Of a stretch of DNA of 64,000 bases, positions 34,869-42,791 are shown piece by piece. The stretch comes from Paenibacillus lignilyticus (GTDB taxonomy: Bacteria; Bacillota; Bacilli; Paenibacillales; Paenibacillaceae). Each line of letters begins with the position of its first letter. Within the stretch, counting starts at the first letter, position 1. Both the position numbers and the translations under genes were made by a program. The stretch lies in contig NZ_JAGKSP010000012.1 in NCBI RefSeq assembly GCF_017942085.1, positions 124,001 through 188,000 on the forward strand, in the 5' to 3' direction. The notes below the pieces were generated by a model. It worked only from the letters and a program-made list of their open reading frames with translations. It searched no databases and had not been told where the DNA came from.

Positions 34869-35930
34869 TTAAATGCCGGCCAACACTTGATACCATACGC
34901 CTTTCGGTGAATAAAGCGATTTGCGTACTTCCGCCCATCCTCCCAAGTAGCTGATATCGAACAAATCCTCAGGAGTCTTATAATTGCCTTTGACCTCTTC
35001 CATGACCTTGTCGTTCACCGGTCGGAAGCCGTTGTCCGCGAAGATACGCTGTGCTTCCTCACTGTACAAATAGGCGAGCAGCGCTTCAGCCGCTTTGCGA
35101 GTGCCGTGCTTATCGACGTTCACATCGACAATCGCAGCCGGGTTCTCAATCAGAATCGTCGATTTCGGCACAATAACCTCATACGGAATGCCTTTCTTAA
35201 TCCGCGCCAGCAGCTCATTCTCGTAGGTGATGATCACGTCGCCAACCCCATATTCAAAGGCAGCCATGGATGCACGGCCGCTCTTATCCAGTGACTCTAC
35301 ATTATGATGAATCCGTTCCAGAAACGACTTGGCATAAGCCGGGTCCTTCTGTCCCGTCTTCGCTTCCGATTCCTTCAGTCCCGCGCCGTACATCGCATTG
35401 ATGTCCCATTGCGCGCCGCCGGAGGTTTTCGGATTCGGGTACAGAACCTTCACGCCTTTACGGGTGAGATCCTCCCAATCGTGAATCCCCTTGGGATTGC
35501 CTTCGCGAGTGCCCATCACGGCAATGGAGCGTGTAATCATGCCGCCGTTGCCGACTTTCCGCCAGTCGCTCGTGATGAAGCCTGCCTTCTGAATCTTATC
35601 GATATCGCTTTCCATCGCAAGTGCCGCTATATCCGCTTCGAACCCGCCGGCAATCGCACGAGCTTGAGTACCGGATGCTTCATACGATTCTTGGAACGTA
35701 ATCGTCTGTCCGGTCTCTTCTTTCCAATGCTCTGCAAACTTCGGCAATAGGATATCGAATGCATCCTTCGCTACGGAATAAGCACCGATTACGAGCGTGA
35801 CATCACCTTGTGCTGCCGTAGGCGCGGCGCTATTCGTATTCGACGTCCCGCACGCTGCCGTGAAGAGAAGCGAGGACGTCATAAGCGCGGCCACTGCAAT
35901 GCGCCAACCTTTTGTTAGGAATGATTTCAT
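34869..35930 (-). CDS. sbp: Sulfate ABC transporter substrate-binding lipoprotein
   Basis: Extracellular sulfate/thiosulfate-binding protein of 353 residues. ATG 35930 is preferred; GTG three codons upstream is the alternative, and the ribosome site is weak for both. A lipoprotein signal peptide ends at the lipobox TAAC with Cys near residue 27. The Sbp/CysP family pattern is clear: LVIGAYSVAKDAF, YEASGTQARAIAGG, NPKTSGGAQWDINAMYG and VGDVIITYENE. It is the last gene of cysT-cysW-cysA-sbp, 14 bases after cysA, so coupling may make up for its weak start region. Confidence 0.93.
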   Translation of the reverse strand: MKSFLTKGWRIAVAALMTSSLLFTAACGTSNTNSAAPTAAQGDVTLVIGAYSVAKDAFDILLPKFAEHWKEETGQTITFQESYEASGTQARAIAGGFEADIAALAMESDIDKIQKAGFITSDWRKVGNGGMITRSIAVMGTREGNPKGIHDWEDLTRKGVKVLYPNPKTSGGAQWDINAMYGAGLKESEAKTGQKDPAYAKSFLERIHHNVESLDKSGRASMAAFEYGVGDVIITYENELLARIKKGIPYEVIVPKSTILIENPAAIVDVNVDKHGTRKAAEALLAYLYSEEAQRIFADNGFRPVNDKVMEEVKGNYKTPEDLFDISYLGGWAEVRKSLYSPKGVWYQVLAGI

Positions 35931-35953
35931 TGTGTACACAACGCTTTCTTAAG

Positions 35954-37018
35954 TTAAATATGCATCGGCATCGGATCTTCCTTCAGCTTGTTCTCCATAA
36001 TCCAAGTGTCGTTGTCGTTGAACAGATAGGCGCGATGAATCATGACGCTGATCTCTTCGCCCGGCTGCAGCACATCCTTCTCAAGCGATCGATACGTAAT
36101 CAGCTTAATGTCGCCGACTTCCACCTCAACCATCCACTCGCTTCCGCGGAAATGCAGATGCTTCACTTTGCCGAGCACCGTTGCGGAAGGCAGGCGGAAT
36201 TCATGGCGCTTGCCAATCTCAATATATTCCGGACGGATCAGTGCTTTAGTACCCGGCCAGTTCTTCGCTTCTTCGAAGCCTTTCAGCATTTCCACTTTAT
36301 CCACAATCGTGGACTCCCCGATGAAGCTGGCCACGAATTGGGTTTGCGGACTTTTATAAATATCCCAAGGCGTACCCTTCTGTTCCAGGCGGCCTTTATT
36401 AATGATCATAATTTCGTCGGCTACTTCAATCGCTTCATCCTGATCATGCGTAACGAAAATCGACGTAATGCCAAGACGCTCAATCATTTCCTTCAGCCAT
36501 GTGCGAAGCTCATGCCGAATCTTCGCGTCAATCGCCGCAAACGGCTCATCCAGCAGCAGCAGCTGAGGCTGCGGCGCAAGCGCCCTGGCAAAAGCTACGC
36601 GCTGGCGTTGACCGCCTGAGAGCTGATGCGGGTAGCGATGTTCAAAGCCCTTCAGACCCGTAAGCTCCAGCAGTGACATGACACGCTCGCGTATTGCATC
36701 TTTGGGTTCCTTCTTAACCTTCAAGCCGAAAGCGACATTATCATAAACCGTCATATGTTTGAACAAGGCATAGTTCTGAAATACAAACCCGATTCCGCGT
36801 TCCTGCGGCGGCAGGTCGTTGACCCGTTTGCCATGAAACACGATATCGCCGGAGGTTGGCGTCTCCAGCCCCGCAAGCATACGGAGAATCGACGTTTTGC
36901 CGCCGCCGCTTGGTCCGAGCAGACCGATCAATTGACCTTTTGCAATGTCAAAACTAACATCCTTGACCGCTTGAAAATCACCGAACTGTTTATTTAAACC
37001 GCGCACCTCGATATGCAT
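35954..37018 (-). CDS. cysA: Sulfate ABC transporter ATP-binding protein CysA
   Basis: ATPase of the sulfate importer, 354 residues. Walker A GPSGGGKTS (about 35-43), signature LSGGQRQRVAFARAL, Walker B LLLLDEPFAAID and the H-loop VTHDQDEA are all intact. The C-terminal TOBE-like region (about 240-350) is typical of CysA. It lies between cysW (3 bases before) and sbp. It probably works with both permeases on the cytoplasmic side. Confidence 0.94.
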   Translation of the reverse strand: MHIEVRGLNKQFGDFQAVKDVSFDIAKGQLIGLLGPSGGGKTSILRMLAGLETPTSGDIVFHGKRVNDLPPQERGIGFVFQNYALFKHMTVYDNVAFGLKVKKEPKDAIRERVMSLLELTGLKGFEHRYPHQLSGGQRQRVAFARALAPQPQLLLLDEPFAAIDAKIRHELRTWLKEMIERLGITSIFVTHDQDEAIEVADEIMIINKGRLEQKGTPWDIYKSPQTQFVASFIGESTIVDKVEMLKGFEEAKNWPGTKALIRPEYIEIGKRHEFRLPSATVLGKVKHLHFRGSEWMVEVEVGDIKLITYRSLEKDVLQPGEEISVMIHRAYLFNDNDTWIMENKLKEDPMPMHI

Positions 37019-37021
37019 CGC

Positions 37022-37819
37022 TTAATGCACTTCCTTTCTCTTCTTCGCCCATTCCATTAGCAGCAGCAATCCGACCGAGAAAGCAGCCAGTACAAGCGCC
37101 ACGCTGCTCGCCGCGATTACATTGAAATTCTCGACATCCTGATAAACGAGCGTTGTCGCCGTTTGCGTCTTATTCATGATATTGCCTGAGACAACCAGCA
37201 CCGCACCAAACTCACCGAGCGATCTTGCGACGGTCAATACAACGCCATAGATGACGCCCCAGCGGATAGACGGCCATGTTACCTTCCAGAAGGTGTACCA
37301 GGAGTAAGCGCCAAGCGTTGATGCCGCTTCTTCCTGCTGAGAGCCGATTTCCTGCAGCACCGGCATGACTTCACGCACCATAAGCGGGAACGTCACAAAG
37401 AGCGTGGCAAGAATCATACCCGGCAATGCATAGACCACTTTAAAGCCGATATCTTCGAAAAACGTACCGATTACCGAGCTCGGACCGAGCATAAGCACGA
37501 TCATCAAGCCGCCGATGACCGGTGAAACCGCAAACGGCAAATCAACGATGCTGTTCATCAGCCCTTTGATCCGTTTGCTAAGCCACGTTCCTCGAACCAG
37601 ATAAAGGGCTAACATGACGCCGAACAGTGTGTTTAGCAGCGTTACGACAATGACGATTAAGCCGGTCATCATAAGCGCATGCAGGGACTGCTTGCGTGTC
37701 AGCGCTTCTGCGAAGCCGCTCCAGCCGTCTCCCCAGGAGCCGGTAAAAATCTTCACCAGCGGTGCGATCAGCAGAATCAGAAACACCAGATAGGTTAACG
37801 TAATCCAAAGTTTTCTCAT
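37022..37819 (-). CDS. cysW: Sulfate ABC transporter permease CysW
   Basis: Permease of 265 residues with six predicted membrane segments. The family motif MVREVMPVLQEIGSQQEEAA precedes the EAA-type loop TLGAYSWYTFWKVTWPSIRW; late motifs are ARSLGEFGAVLVVSGN and TATTLVYQDVE. The ATG overlaps the cysT stop by four bases, so the two permeases are translationally coupled and form the membrane heterodimer. Confidence 0.93.
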   Translation of the reverse strand: MRKLWITLTYLVFLILLIAPLVKIFTGSWGDGWSGFAEALTRKQSLHALMMTGLIVIVVTLLNTLFGVMLALYLVRGTWLSKRIKGLMNSIVDLPFAVSPVIGGLMIVLMLGPSSVIGTFFEDIGFKVVYALPGMILATLFVTFPLMVREVMPVLQEIGSQQEEAASTLGAYSWYTFWKVTWPSIRWGVIYGVVLTVARSLGEFGAVLVVSGNIMNKTQTATTLVYQDVENFNVIAASSVALVLAAFSVGLLLLMEWAKKRKEVH

Positions 37820-38631
37820 TTGCCGTGCCTCCTCGACTGGACGAGGTTAACCGCCCACAGAATGAGGAACGACAGTGTCAGCAGCATAACGGAAACGGCC
37901 GCGGCCCCCTGCACGTTATCGCTTTCAATTTCTCCGAAAATATAAACCGCCGCGATCAGCGTTTTTCCCGGAATGTTGCCAGCTACGAGTACGACAGCGC
38001 CGAATTCAGCCAGTGCTCTTGAGAACGCCAGCATCGCTCCGCTAATAATACCCGGAAGCATGGAGGGGAATATCACTTGAAAGAAGGTTCTCGCCCTCGA
38101 TGCGCCAAGCGTATACGAGGCTTCTTCTTCCGACTTGTCAAGCTCTTCGAGCAGCGGCTGAACGCCTCGAATCACGAAGGGAAAGGTCACGAAGACCATA
38201 GCTACGATAATGGCGGGTTCATGAAATACGATCTGAAATCCGAGCTTGTCGGCGATTCCGCCTGCGAAGCTGTTCGGACCCAGGAGCAGTAATATCATCA
38301 AGCCACCGACAGCCGTCGGCAGCGCAAATGGCAAATCTACTAAACTATTAAGGATTCTTCGCCCGGGAAATCGGTAACGAATCAATACCCATCCAATCAT
38401 GGTGCCAAGAAATACATTGATAAGTGCGGCTATTACGGAGAGTTTAACGGTTAAAAGCACAGCCTTCCAAGCCAGCGGGTCTGTGATGCTGTCCCAGAAC
38501 GGCTGCAGGCCAAGCTCAAAGGATTGCGAGTAGATTCCGATAATCGGCAAAACGATCAGCAATACGAAATAAAGCATAATGGTGCTGCGGAAGCCAAAGC
38601 TCCACAAGCGGCTGCGCATGATGATATTCAA
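37816..38631 (-). CDS. cysT: Sulfate ABC transporter permease CysT
   Basis: Permease of 271 residues and first gene of the sulfate import operon. Motifs GVQPLLEELDKSEEEASYTL, GASRARTFFQVIFPS and SRALAEFGAVVLVAGNIPG mark CysT. The start is TTG at 38631, behind GGGGGTAAG; the ATG at 38619 is a possible alternative. An upstream promoter with an inverted repeat over its -10 region is visible, so expression is probably repressed when sulfur is plentiful. Confidence 0.92.
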   Translation of the reverse strand: MNIIMRSRLWSFGFRSTIMLYFVLLIVLPIIGIYSQSFELGLQPFWDSITDPLAWKAVLLTVKLSVIAALINVFLGTMIGWVLIRYRFPGRRILNSLVDLPFALPTAVGGLMILLLLGPNSFAGGIADKLGFQIVFHEPAIIVAMVFVTFPFVIRGVQPLLEELDKSEEEASYTLGASRARTFFQVIFPSMLPGIISGAMLAFSRALAEFGAVVLVAGNIPGKTLIAAVYIFGEIESDNVQGAAAVSVMLLTLSFLILWAVNLVQSRRHGK

Positions 38632-38679
38632 GCTGACTTACCCCCTGACACTTTCCTTGAGGAATCGTTGTAGTGGTTT

Positions 38680-38737
38680 TTAATTCCCATCAAATCACTT
38701 GGTATTAAATGTAGCAGACGGAGGCGCGTCTAGTCAA
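38680..38737 (-). promoter_or_regulatory. Promoter and putative operator of the sulfate operon
   Basis: Minus strand: TTGACT (38737-38732), an 18-bp spacer and TACATT (38713-38708). Immediately downstream is the imperfect inverted repeat TTAATACC-N13-GGAATTAA (38708-38680), placed over the expected transcription start. It may be a cysteine-metabolism repressor (CymR-like) site; this is an inference from position and AT-rich dyad, not a verified motif match. Confidence 0.5.
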
Positions 38738-38782
38738 TCCTAATATTCTGCATTCGGAAGAGGAATTAGATGTCGAAATAAG

Positions 38783-38816
38783 AAAGCTCCCCGGGACAGT
38801 TGGCCCGGGGAGCTTC
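38783..38816 (-). terminator. Intrinsic terminator after yigZ
   Basis: AAGCTCCCCGGG / CCCGGGGAGCTT perfect 12-bp stem with an 8-base loop. TCTTATTTC follows on the minus strand. It ends the pgi-yigZ unit. Confidence 0.88.
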
Positions 38817-38824
38817 GTATTGCA

Positions 38825-39457
38825 TTATTCGCCTTCAATGTAGTACTTCTCTTCGCCAAGAGAGAGTACGGCTTGTCCTTGCGTGATATCGGTTATCCAC
38901 GCGCTGAATCGCTCTGCTTCCGGCGCTTCCGGCAGGCAGGTGATCACCACACGATCGGTGAATTCGGTGCCGCCGATTCGTACGTTACGCGCATGGAATT
39001 CATTCTCGAGCTTGCCATACCAGGTGTAATCGACATCGACGATGACCTCGCGATGCAGAATATTCACGATCGGTTCAGCTGCTTCAATGGCCGCCACGGC
39101 GCCGTCGGTATACGCCCGAATAAGGCCGCCCGCACCGAGCATAATGCCTCCGAAATAACGAGTCACGACAATGACAACGTTCTTGAGGCCATGATGCTTA
39201 ATCACTTCCAGAATCGGTTTGCCGGCTGTTCCGCTTGGCTCCCCGTCGTCGGACTGCTTCTGGATCTCGTCGCGTTCACCGATAACGTAGGCCGAGCAGT
39301 TATGCGAGGCGTTCCAGTGAAGCTTCTTCAGCTCCTCTATATAAGCGATCGCTTCTGCCTCCGACGTTACCGGCTTGCCGTAGCCGATGAAACGCGATTT
39401 CTTAATGACGATTTCTTTGCTGGCCTGCTGACGCAGCGTATTGTATCTCGGCAGCAT
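38825..39457 (-). CDS. yigZ: YigZ/IMPACT family protein
   Basis: 210-residue protein with the IMPACT N-terminal domain (residues 15-120; KKSRFIGYGKPV, DDGEPSGTAGKPIL and VVTRYFGGIMLGAGGLIRAY) and a small DUF1949-type C-terminal domain. Bacterial members are of unclear function; eukaryotic IMPACT affects translation control, and nucleic-acid binding is suspected. It starts 12 bases after the pgi stop, in the same direction, and ends at a strong terminator. Confidence 0.92.
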   Translation of the reverse strand: MLPRYNTLRQQASKEIVIKKSRFIGYGKPVTSEAEAIAYIEELKKLHWNASHNCSAYVIGERDEIQKQSDDGEPSGTAGKPILEVIKHHGLKNVVIVVTRYFGGIMLGAGGLIRAYTDGAVAAIEAAEPIVNILHREVIVDVDYTWYGKLENEFHARNVRIGGTEFTDRVVITCLPEAPEAERFSAWITDITQGQAVLSLGEEKYYIEGE

Positions 39458-39469
39458 GACAATGTGAGC

Positions 39470-40819
39470 TTACAGGCGAGCTTCCAGCTCAGCCTTCTCT
39501 TTCTCATAGCCCGGTTTGCCAAGCAATGCAAACATGTTTTTCTTGTATGCTTCAACGCCCGGTTGGTCGAACGGATTGACGCCCAGCAGGTAACCGCTGA
39601 TGCCGCACGCGATCTCGAAGAAGTACACCAGGTAGCCGAATGTGTAAGGTTTCATGTCCGCAATGTTCACGACAAAGTTAGGCACTTGTCCGTCTGTATG
39701 TGCAAGAAGCGTGCCTTCAAAGGCTTTCTTGTTTACGAAATCCATGGTTTTGCCGGTCAAGAAGTTAAGCCCGTCCAGGTCTCCCGCATCATGCCCGATC
39801 GTAATTTGCTCTGCCACGTTCTTCACTTGGATGACCGTTTCGAAGATGTTACGGTTACCCTCTTGTATGAATTGACCCATGGAGTGCAGATCCGTCGAGA
39901 AGTCTACGGCAGCCGGGAAAATCCCTTTGAAGTCTTTGCCTTCGCTCTCGCCGTACAGCTGTTTCCACCACTCCGACACGAAGTGAAGCGCCGGCTCGTA
40001 GTTAACGAGAATTTCCGTTGCTTTGCCTTTACGGTAAAGGGCGTTACGCGCTGCCGCGTATTGGTACGCTTCGTTCTCTGCAAGCACAGGGCTGCTGTAC
40101 GCTTGCTGAGCGTCCGCTGCGCCTTGCATCATTTCTTCGATATTGATGCCTGCGGCTGCAATCGGCAGCAAACCAACCGCCGTCAGTACGGAGTAACGTC
40201 CGCCTACATCATCCGGAATGATGAAGGACTCGTAGCCTTCTTCCGTTGCCAGCTTCTTAAGCGCGCCCTTCTCGCGATCTGTTGTCGCATAGATGCGTGT
40301 ACGTGCTTCAGCTTTGCCATATTTCGCTTCCAATGCTTCGCGGAATACGCGGAATGCGATTGCCGGTTCCGTCGTCGTGCCGGATTTGGAAATGACGTTG
40401 ATCGACCAGTCGCGGCCTTCCAGCAATTGAAGCAAATGCGTTACATAGGTGGAGCTGATGTTATTGCCTGCGAACAAAATTTGCGGCGTCTTGCGTTGTT
40501 CTTTCGGCTGCAAGTTATAGAAAGAATGTGACAGCATTTCGATTGCCGCGCGAGCGCCCAAGTAAGAGCCGCCGATGCCGATAACGATCAGCACCTCGGA
40601 GTCAGATCCGATCTTCGCAGCTGCTTTCTGAATGCGGGAAAACTCTTCTTTATCATAATTCGTCGGCAGGTCGATCCAGCCCAGATAGTCCGAGCCTGCG
40701 CCTGTACCTTCACGAAGCTGGGTATGTGCTGTGCGTACTTGCTCTGCTAAATTATCGATTTCATGCTGGCCGATGAACGGCAATGCCTTGCTATAATCAA
40801 ACTGAACTGCTTTACTCAT
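39470..40819 (-). CDS. pgi: Glucose-6-phosphate isomerase
   Basis: Interconverts glucose 6-phosphate and fructose 6-phosphate in glycolysis and gluconeogenesis. 449 residues from the ATG at 40819, which has GGGAGG 10 bases upstream and gives the normal length of the short Gram-positive type. Motifs: VIGIGGSYLGARAAIE, the phosphate-binding ISKSGTTTEPAIAFR, GGRYSVLTAVGLLP and the late QPGVEAYKKNMF with the catalytic Lys. Co-transcribed with yigZ. Together with tkt 2 kb away it marks a central carbon region. Confidence 0.96.
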   Translation of the reverse strand: MSKAVQFDYSKALPFIGQHEIDNLAEQVRTAHTQLREGTGAGSDYLGWIDLPTNYDKEEFSRIQKAAAKIGSDSEVLIVIGIGGSYLGARAAIEMLSHSFYNLQPKEQRKTPQILFAGNNISSTYVTHLLQLLEGRDWSINVISKSGTTTEPAIAFRVFREALEAKYGKAEARTRIYATTDREKGALKKLATEEGYESFIIPDDVGGRYSVLTAVGLLPIAAAGINIEEMMQGAADAQQAYSSPVLAENEAYQYAAARNALYRKGKATEILVNYEPALHFVSEWWKQLYGESEGKDFKGIFPAAVDFSTDLHSMGQFIQEGNRNIFETVIQVKNVAEQITIGHDAGDLDGLNFLTGKTMDFVNKKAFEGTLLAHTDGQVPNFVVNIADMKPYTFGYLVYFFEIACGISGYLLGVNPFDQPGVEAYKKNMFALLGKPGYEKEKAELEARL

Positions 40820-40977
40820 TCGTATTAAACCTCCCACAAATTATCCTGTTTACAGCTAGGATAAGGATAATGGATTTGTTAGGCAAAAACAAGGGATCGA
40901 GGGGTCCAATACTTCTTCCCGCCTTTTTGTGATAAAATGAAACTACTTAAAATCCGCTTTCAAGGAGATGACAATAC

Positions 40978-42282
40978 ATGTTTAAAATTGCATTTATCGG
41001 CCTAGGCGTGATGGGCGAGCCAATGGCTGCCAATTTGCTTCGCAAAGGGTATTCCGTTACGGTGTTTAACCGTACGCCTGGCAAAGCGGACAAGCTCCTC
41101 GAGCTGGGTGCGGATGAAGTTTCATCGCCGGCTGCTGCAGCCCGGGTATCGGATCTGATCATTACGATGATCAGCAACGACGACGCGATTCGTGAAGTTT
41201 ACTACGGCGAGAACGGTCTGCTCGGCGCTATGATGCCGGGAACCATTGTCGTCGACAGCAGTACCATTTCTCCGGTACTGGCACGCCAGCTACATACGGA
41301 TGTTTCCGCAAAATACGGCGACTTCCTCGATGCTCCGGTTACGGGAAGCAAGCCTGCAGCCGAGAGCGGCTCGCTTGTCTTTATGGTCGGCGGCGATATC
41401 GAAGTCATTCATAAGGTACATGACGTTCTGAATGCGATGGGACGTAAAGTCATTCCAATGGGGCCCGGCGGCAGCGGTTCTACTGCGAAGCTGGCCCATA
41501 ATACGATTGTCGGCATCAACGTTGCGGCCCTGCTTGAAGGGATGGCGATTGCCGCAAGCGGCGGCATCGACGCCAAGTCGTTCCTGGAGCTTGTTCAATC
41601 CGGCGGAGCTGCCAGCAAAATGGCCGAGCTTAAAGCGCCGAAGCTGCTGGAACGCGATTTCAGCGTGCAATTCTCGCTCGCCCTCATGCTGAAGGATCTT
41701 CGCCTCGCTTCATCGCTTTCGGATGAGCTGAAGACGCCTACGCCGATTCTCGAAACGGTCAAGAGCCTCTATCAAGTCGGTGACGCGATGGGCCTTGGAG
41801 AGCTTGATCTCTCCGCGCTCGCACACGGCTACGAGCAATGGATCAACAAACGGATCACGACTCACAGCGACGCCCAAGAGATCGTTGCGGCAGCATCGGA
41901 AGCAACGGCTGCAGTTCCTGTTTCGGACAGCGCGCAGAATCGCCGCCGGGCTGAACGCCTTGCGCTGAATGTGCCGCTGAAACTCTCCATCTATCAATGG
42001 GCGCAGGAAGGTTCGTTCTCCGGACAACTGATCGATGGCACCCTATGCGACATTTCCGAAAGCGGGCTTCAAATTTCGTCCAACTTCCCGCTGGAGTGCG
42101 ATATGTTCGTGGTGATTCACTTCCCTCAGGATTCGGAGCTGCCTCCTGTAACCGGACGCATTATCCGCATCGAAACCAATGGCAGCCGCTTCCGTTACGG
42201 CTGTTTGCTGGCAGGACTCGCTCCATATCAGCGTTTGCAGCTGGAAGCTTATATCAACAAACAACGTATTACGGCTGACTAA
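40978..42282 (+). CDS. Beta-hydroxyacid dehydrogenase fused to a PilZ domain
   Basis: 434 residues. Residues 1-295 are a complete NAD(P)-dependent 3-hydroxyisobutyrate/tartronate-semialdehyde-reductase-type enzyme: Rossmann motif GLGVMGEPMAANL, substrate loop DAPVTGSKPAAESGSL and catalytic Lys in STAKLAHNTIVG. A polar linker (about 296-320) leads to a PilZ domain (about 321-430). Both c-di-GMP-binding motifs are present: R323-x3-R327 in RRRAER and D358-x-S-x-x-G363 in DISESG. The frame is continuous without frameshift. The usual enzyme is about 290-300 residues, so the PilZ part is a true addition. It suggests control of the enzyme, or its placement, by c-di-GMP. It is a single gene between pgi and ppnP. 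The substrate is unknown. Confidence 0.9.
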   Translation: MFKIAFIGLGVMGEPMAANLLRKGYSVTVFNRTPGKADKLLELGADEVSSPAAAARVSDLIITMISNDDAIREVYYGENGLLGAMMPGTIVVDSSTISPVLARQLHTDVSAKYGDFLDAPVTGSKPAAESGSLVFMVGGDIEVIHKVHDVLNAMGRKVIPMGPGGSGSTAKLAHNTIVGINVAALLEGMAIAASGGIDAKSFLELVQSGGAASKMAELKAPKLLERDFSVQFSLALMLKDLRLASSLSDELKTPTPILETVKSLYQVGDAMGLGELDLSALAHGYEQWINKRITTHSDAQEIVAAASEATAAVPVSDSAQNRRRAERLALNVPLKLSIYQWAQEGSFSGQLIDGTLCDISESGLQISSNFPLECDMFVVIHFPQDSELPPVTGRIIRIETNGSRFRYGCLLAGLAPYQRLQLEAYINKQRITAD

Positions 42283-42301
42283 GCGTATAACGTACGTATA
42301 C

Positions 42302-42358
42302 AAAAAGCTGCCCCGTTCTCGCTTGGATCATCCAAGTCGACGAGCGGGGCAGCTTTTC
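42302..42358. terminator. Bidirectional terminator between PilZ fusion and ppnP
   Basis: AAAAGCTGCCCCG / CGGGGCAGCTTTT outer stem with an inner CTTGGAT/ATCCAAG helix. The T run reads out both ways for the convergent genes. Confidence 0.92.
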
Positions 42359-42369
42359 GTTCAATAAGA

Positions 42370-42687
42370 CTATTCTTGAATATAAGAGCAGATGTAATCC
42401 GTAACTGTTGCTACTTGAAGCTTGAACTTTGCATTTGCCGGAACTGTAAATTGGCCTTCGCCGGAGATGCTGATCCACTCGGAGTCGCCTGGCAGCAGCA
42501 CTTTCAAATCGCCTGCCACGATTTCCATGATTTCCTTCACATCTGTACCGAATTCATATTCGCCCGGCATCATGATACCGAGTGTTTTCTTCGTTCCATC
42601 CGCGAACAGCACTGTGCGGCTTGTTACTTTACCATCGAAGTATACATTAGCTTTCTTGACGATTGAAACATTCTCGAACTGAGACAT
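42370..42687 (-). CDS. ppnP: Pyrimidine/purine nucleoside phosphorylase PpnP
   Basis: 105-residue single-domain cupin of the YaiE/DUF1255 family, which phosphorolyses a range of nucleosides (activity known for the E. coli homologue). The family signature VYFDGKVTSRTV, the GEYEFGTDVKEIMEIVAGDL segment and LLPGDSEWISI cover the whole length. The ATG follows AAAGGAG. A monocistronic gene between the PilZ fusion and tkt. Confidence 0.93.
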   Translation of the reverse strand: MSQFENVSIVKKANVYFDGKVTSRTVLFADGTKKTLGIMMPGEYEFGTDVKEIMEIVAGDLKVLLPGDSEWISISGEGQFTVPANAKFKLQVATVTDYICSYIQE

Positions 42688-42791
42688 TCGGCATTAGCTC
42701 CTTTGTGGTATAAGCTTAGAATGAGGATAGGAAAGCAGGGCTTCCGGCCGCGTAATATGGGACGGCTTTCAGCCCCGCAGTTGACTGACTA

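Noticed and set aside
38873..40531. Long 552-codon open frame on the plus strand
   Set aside because: It is antisense to pgi and yigZ, both complete with all family motifs; the frame has no ribosome site and a Cys/Arg/His-rich shadow composition.
42720..42785. GC-rich inverted repeat after transketolase as its terminator
   Set aside because: Arms pair poorly (several mismatches) and no clear T run follows on the minus strand.
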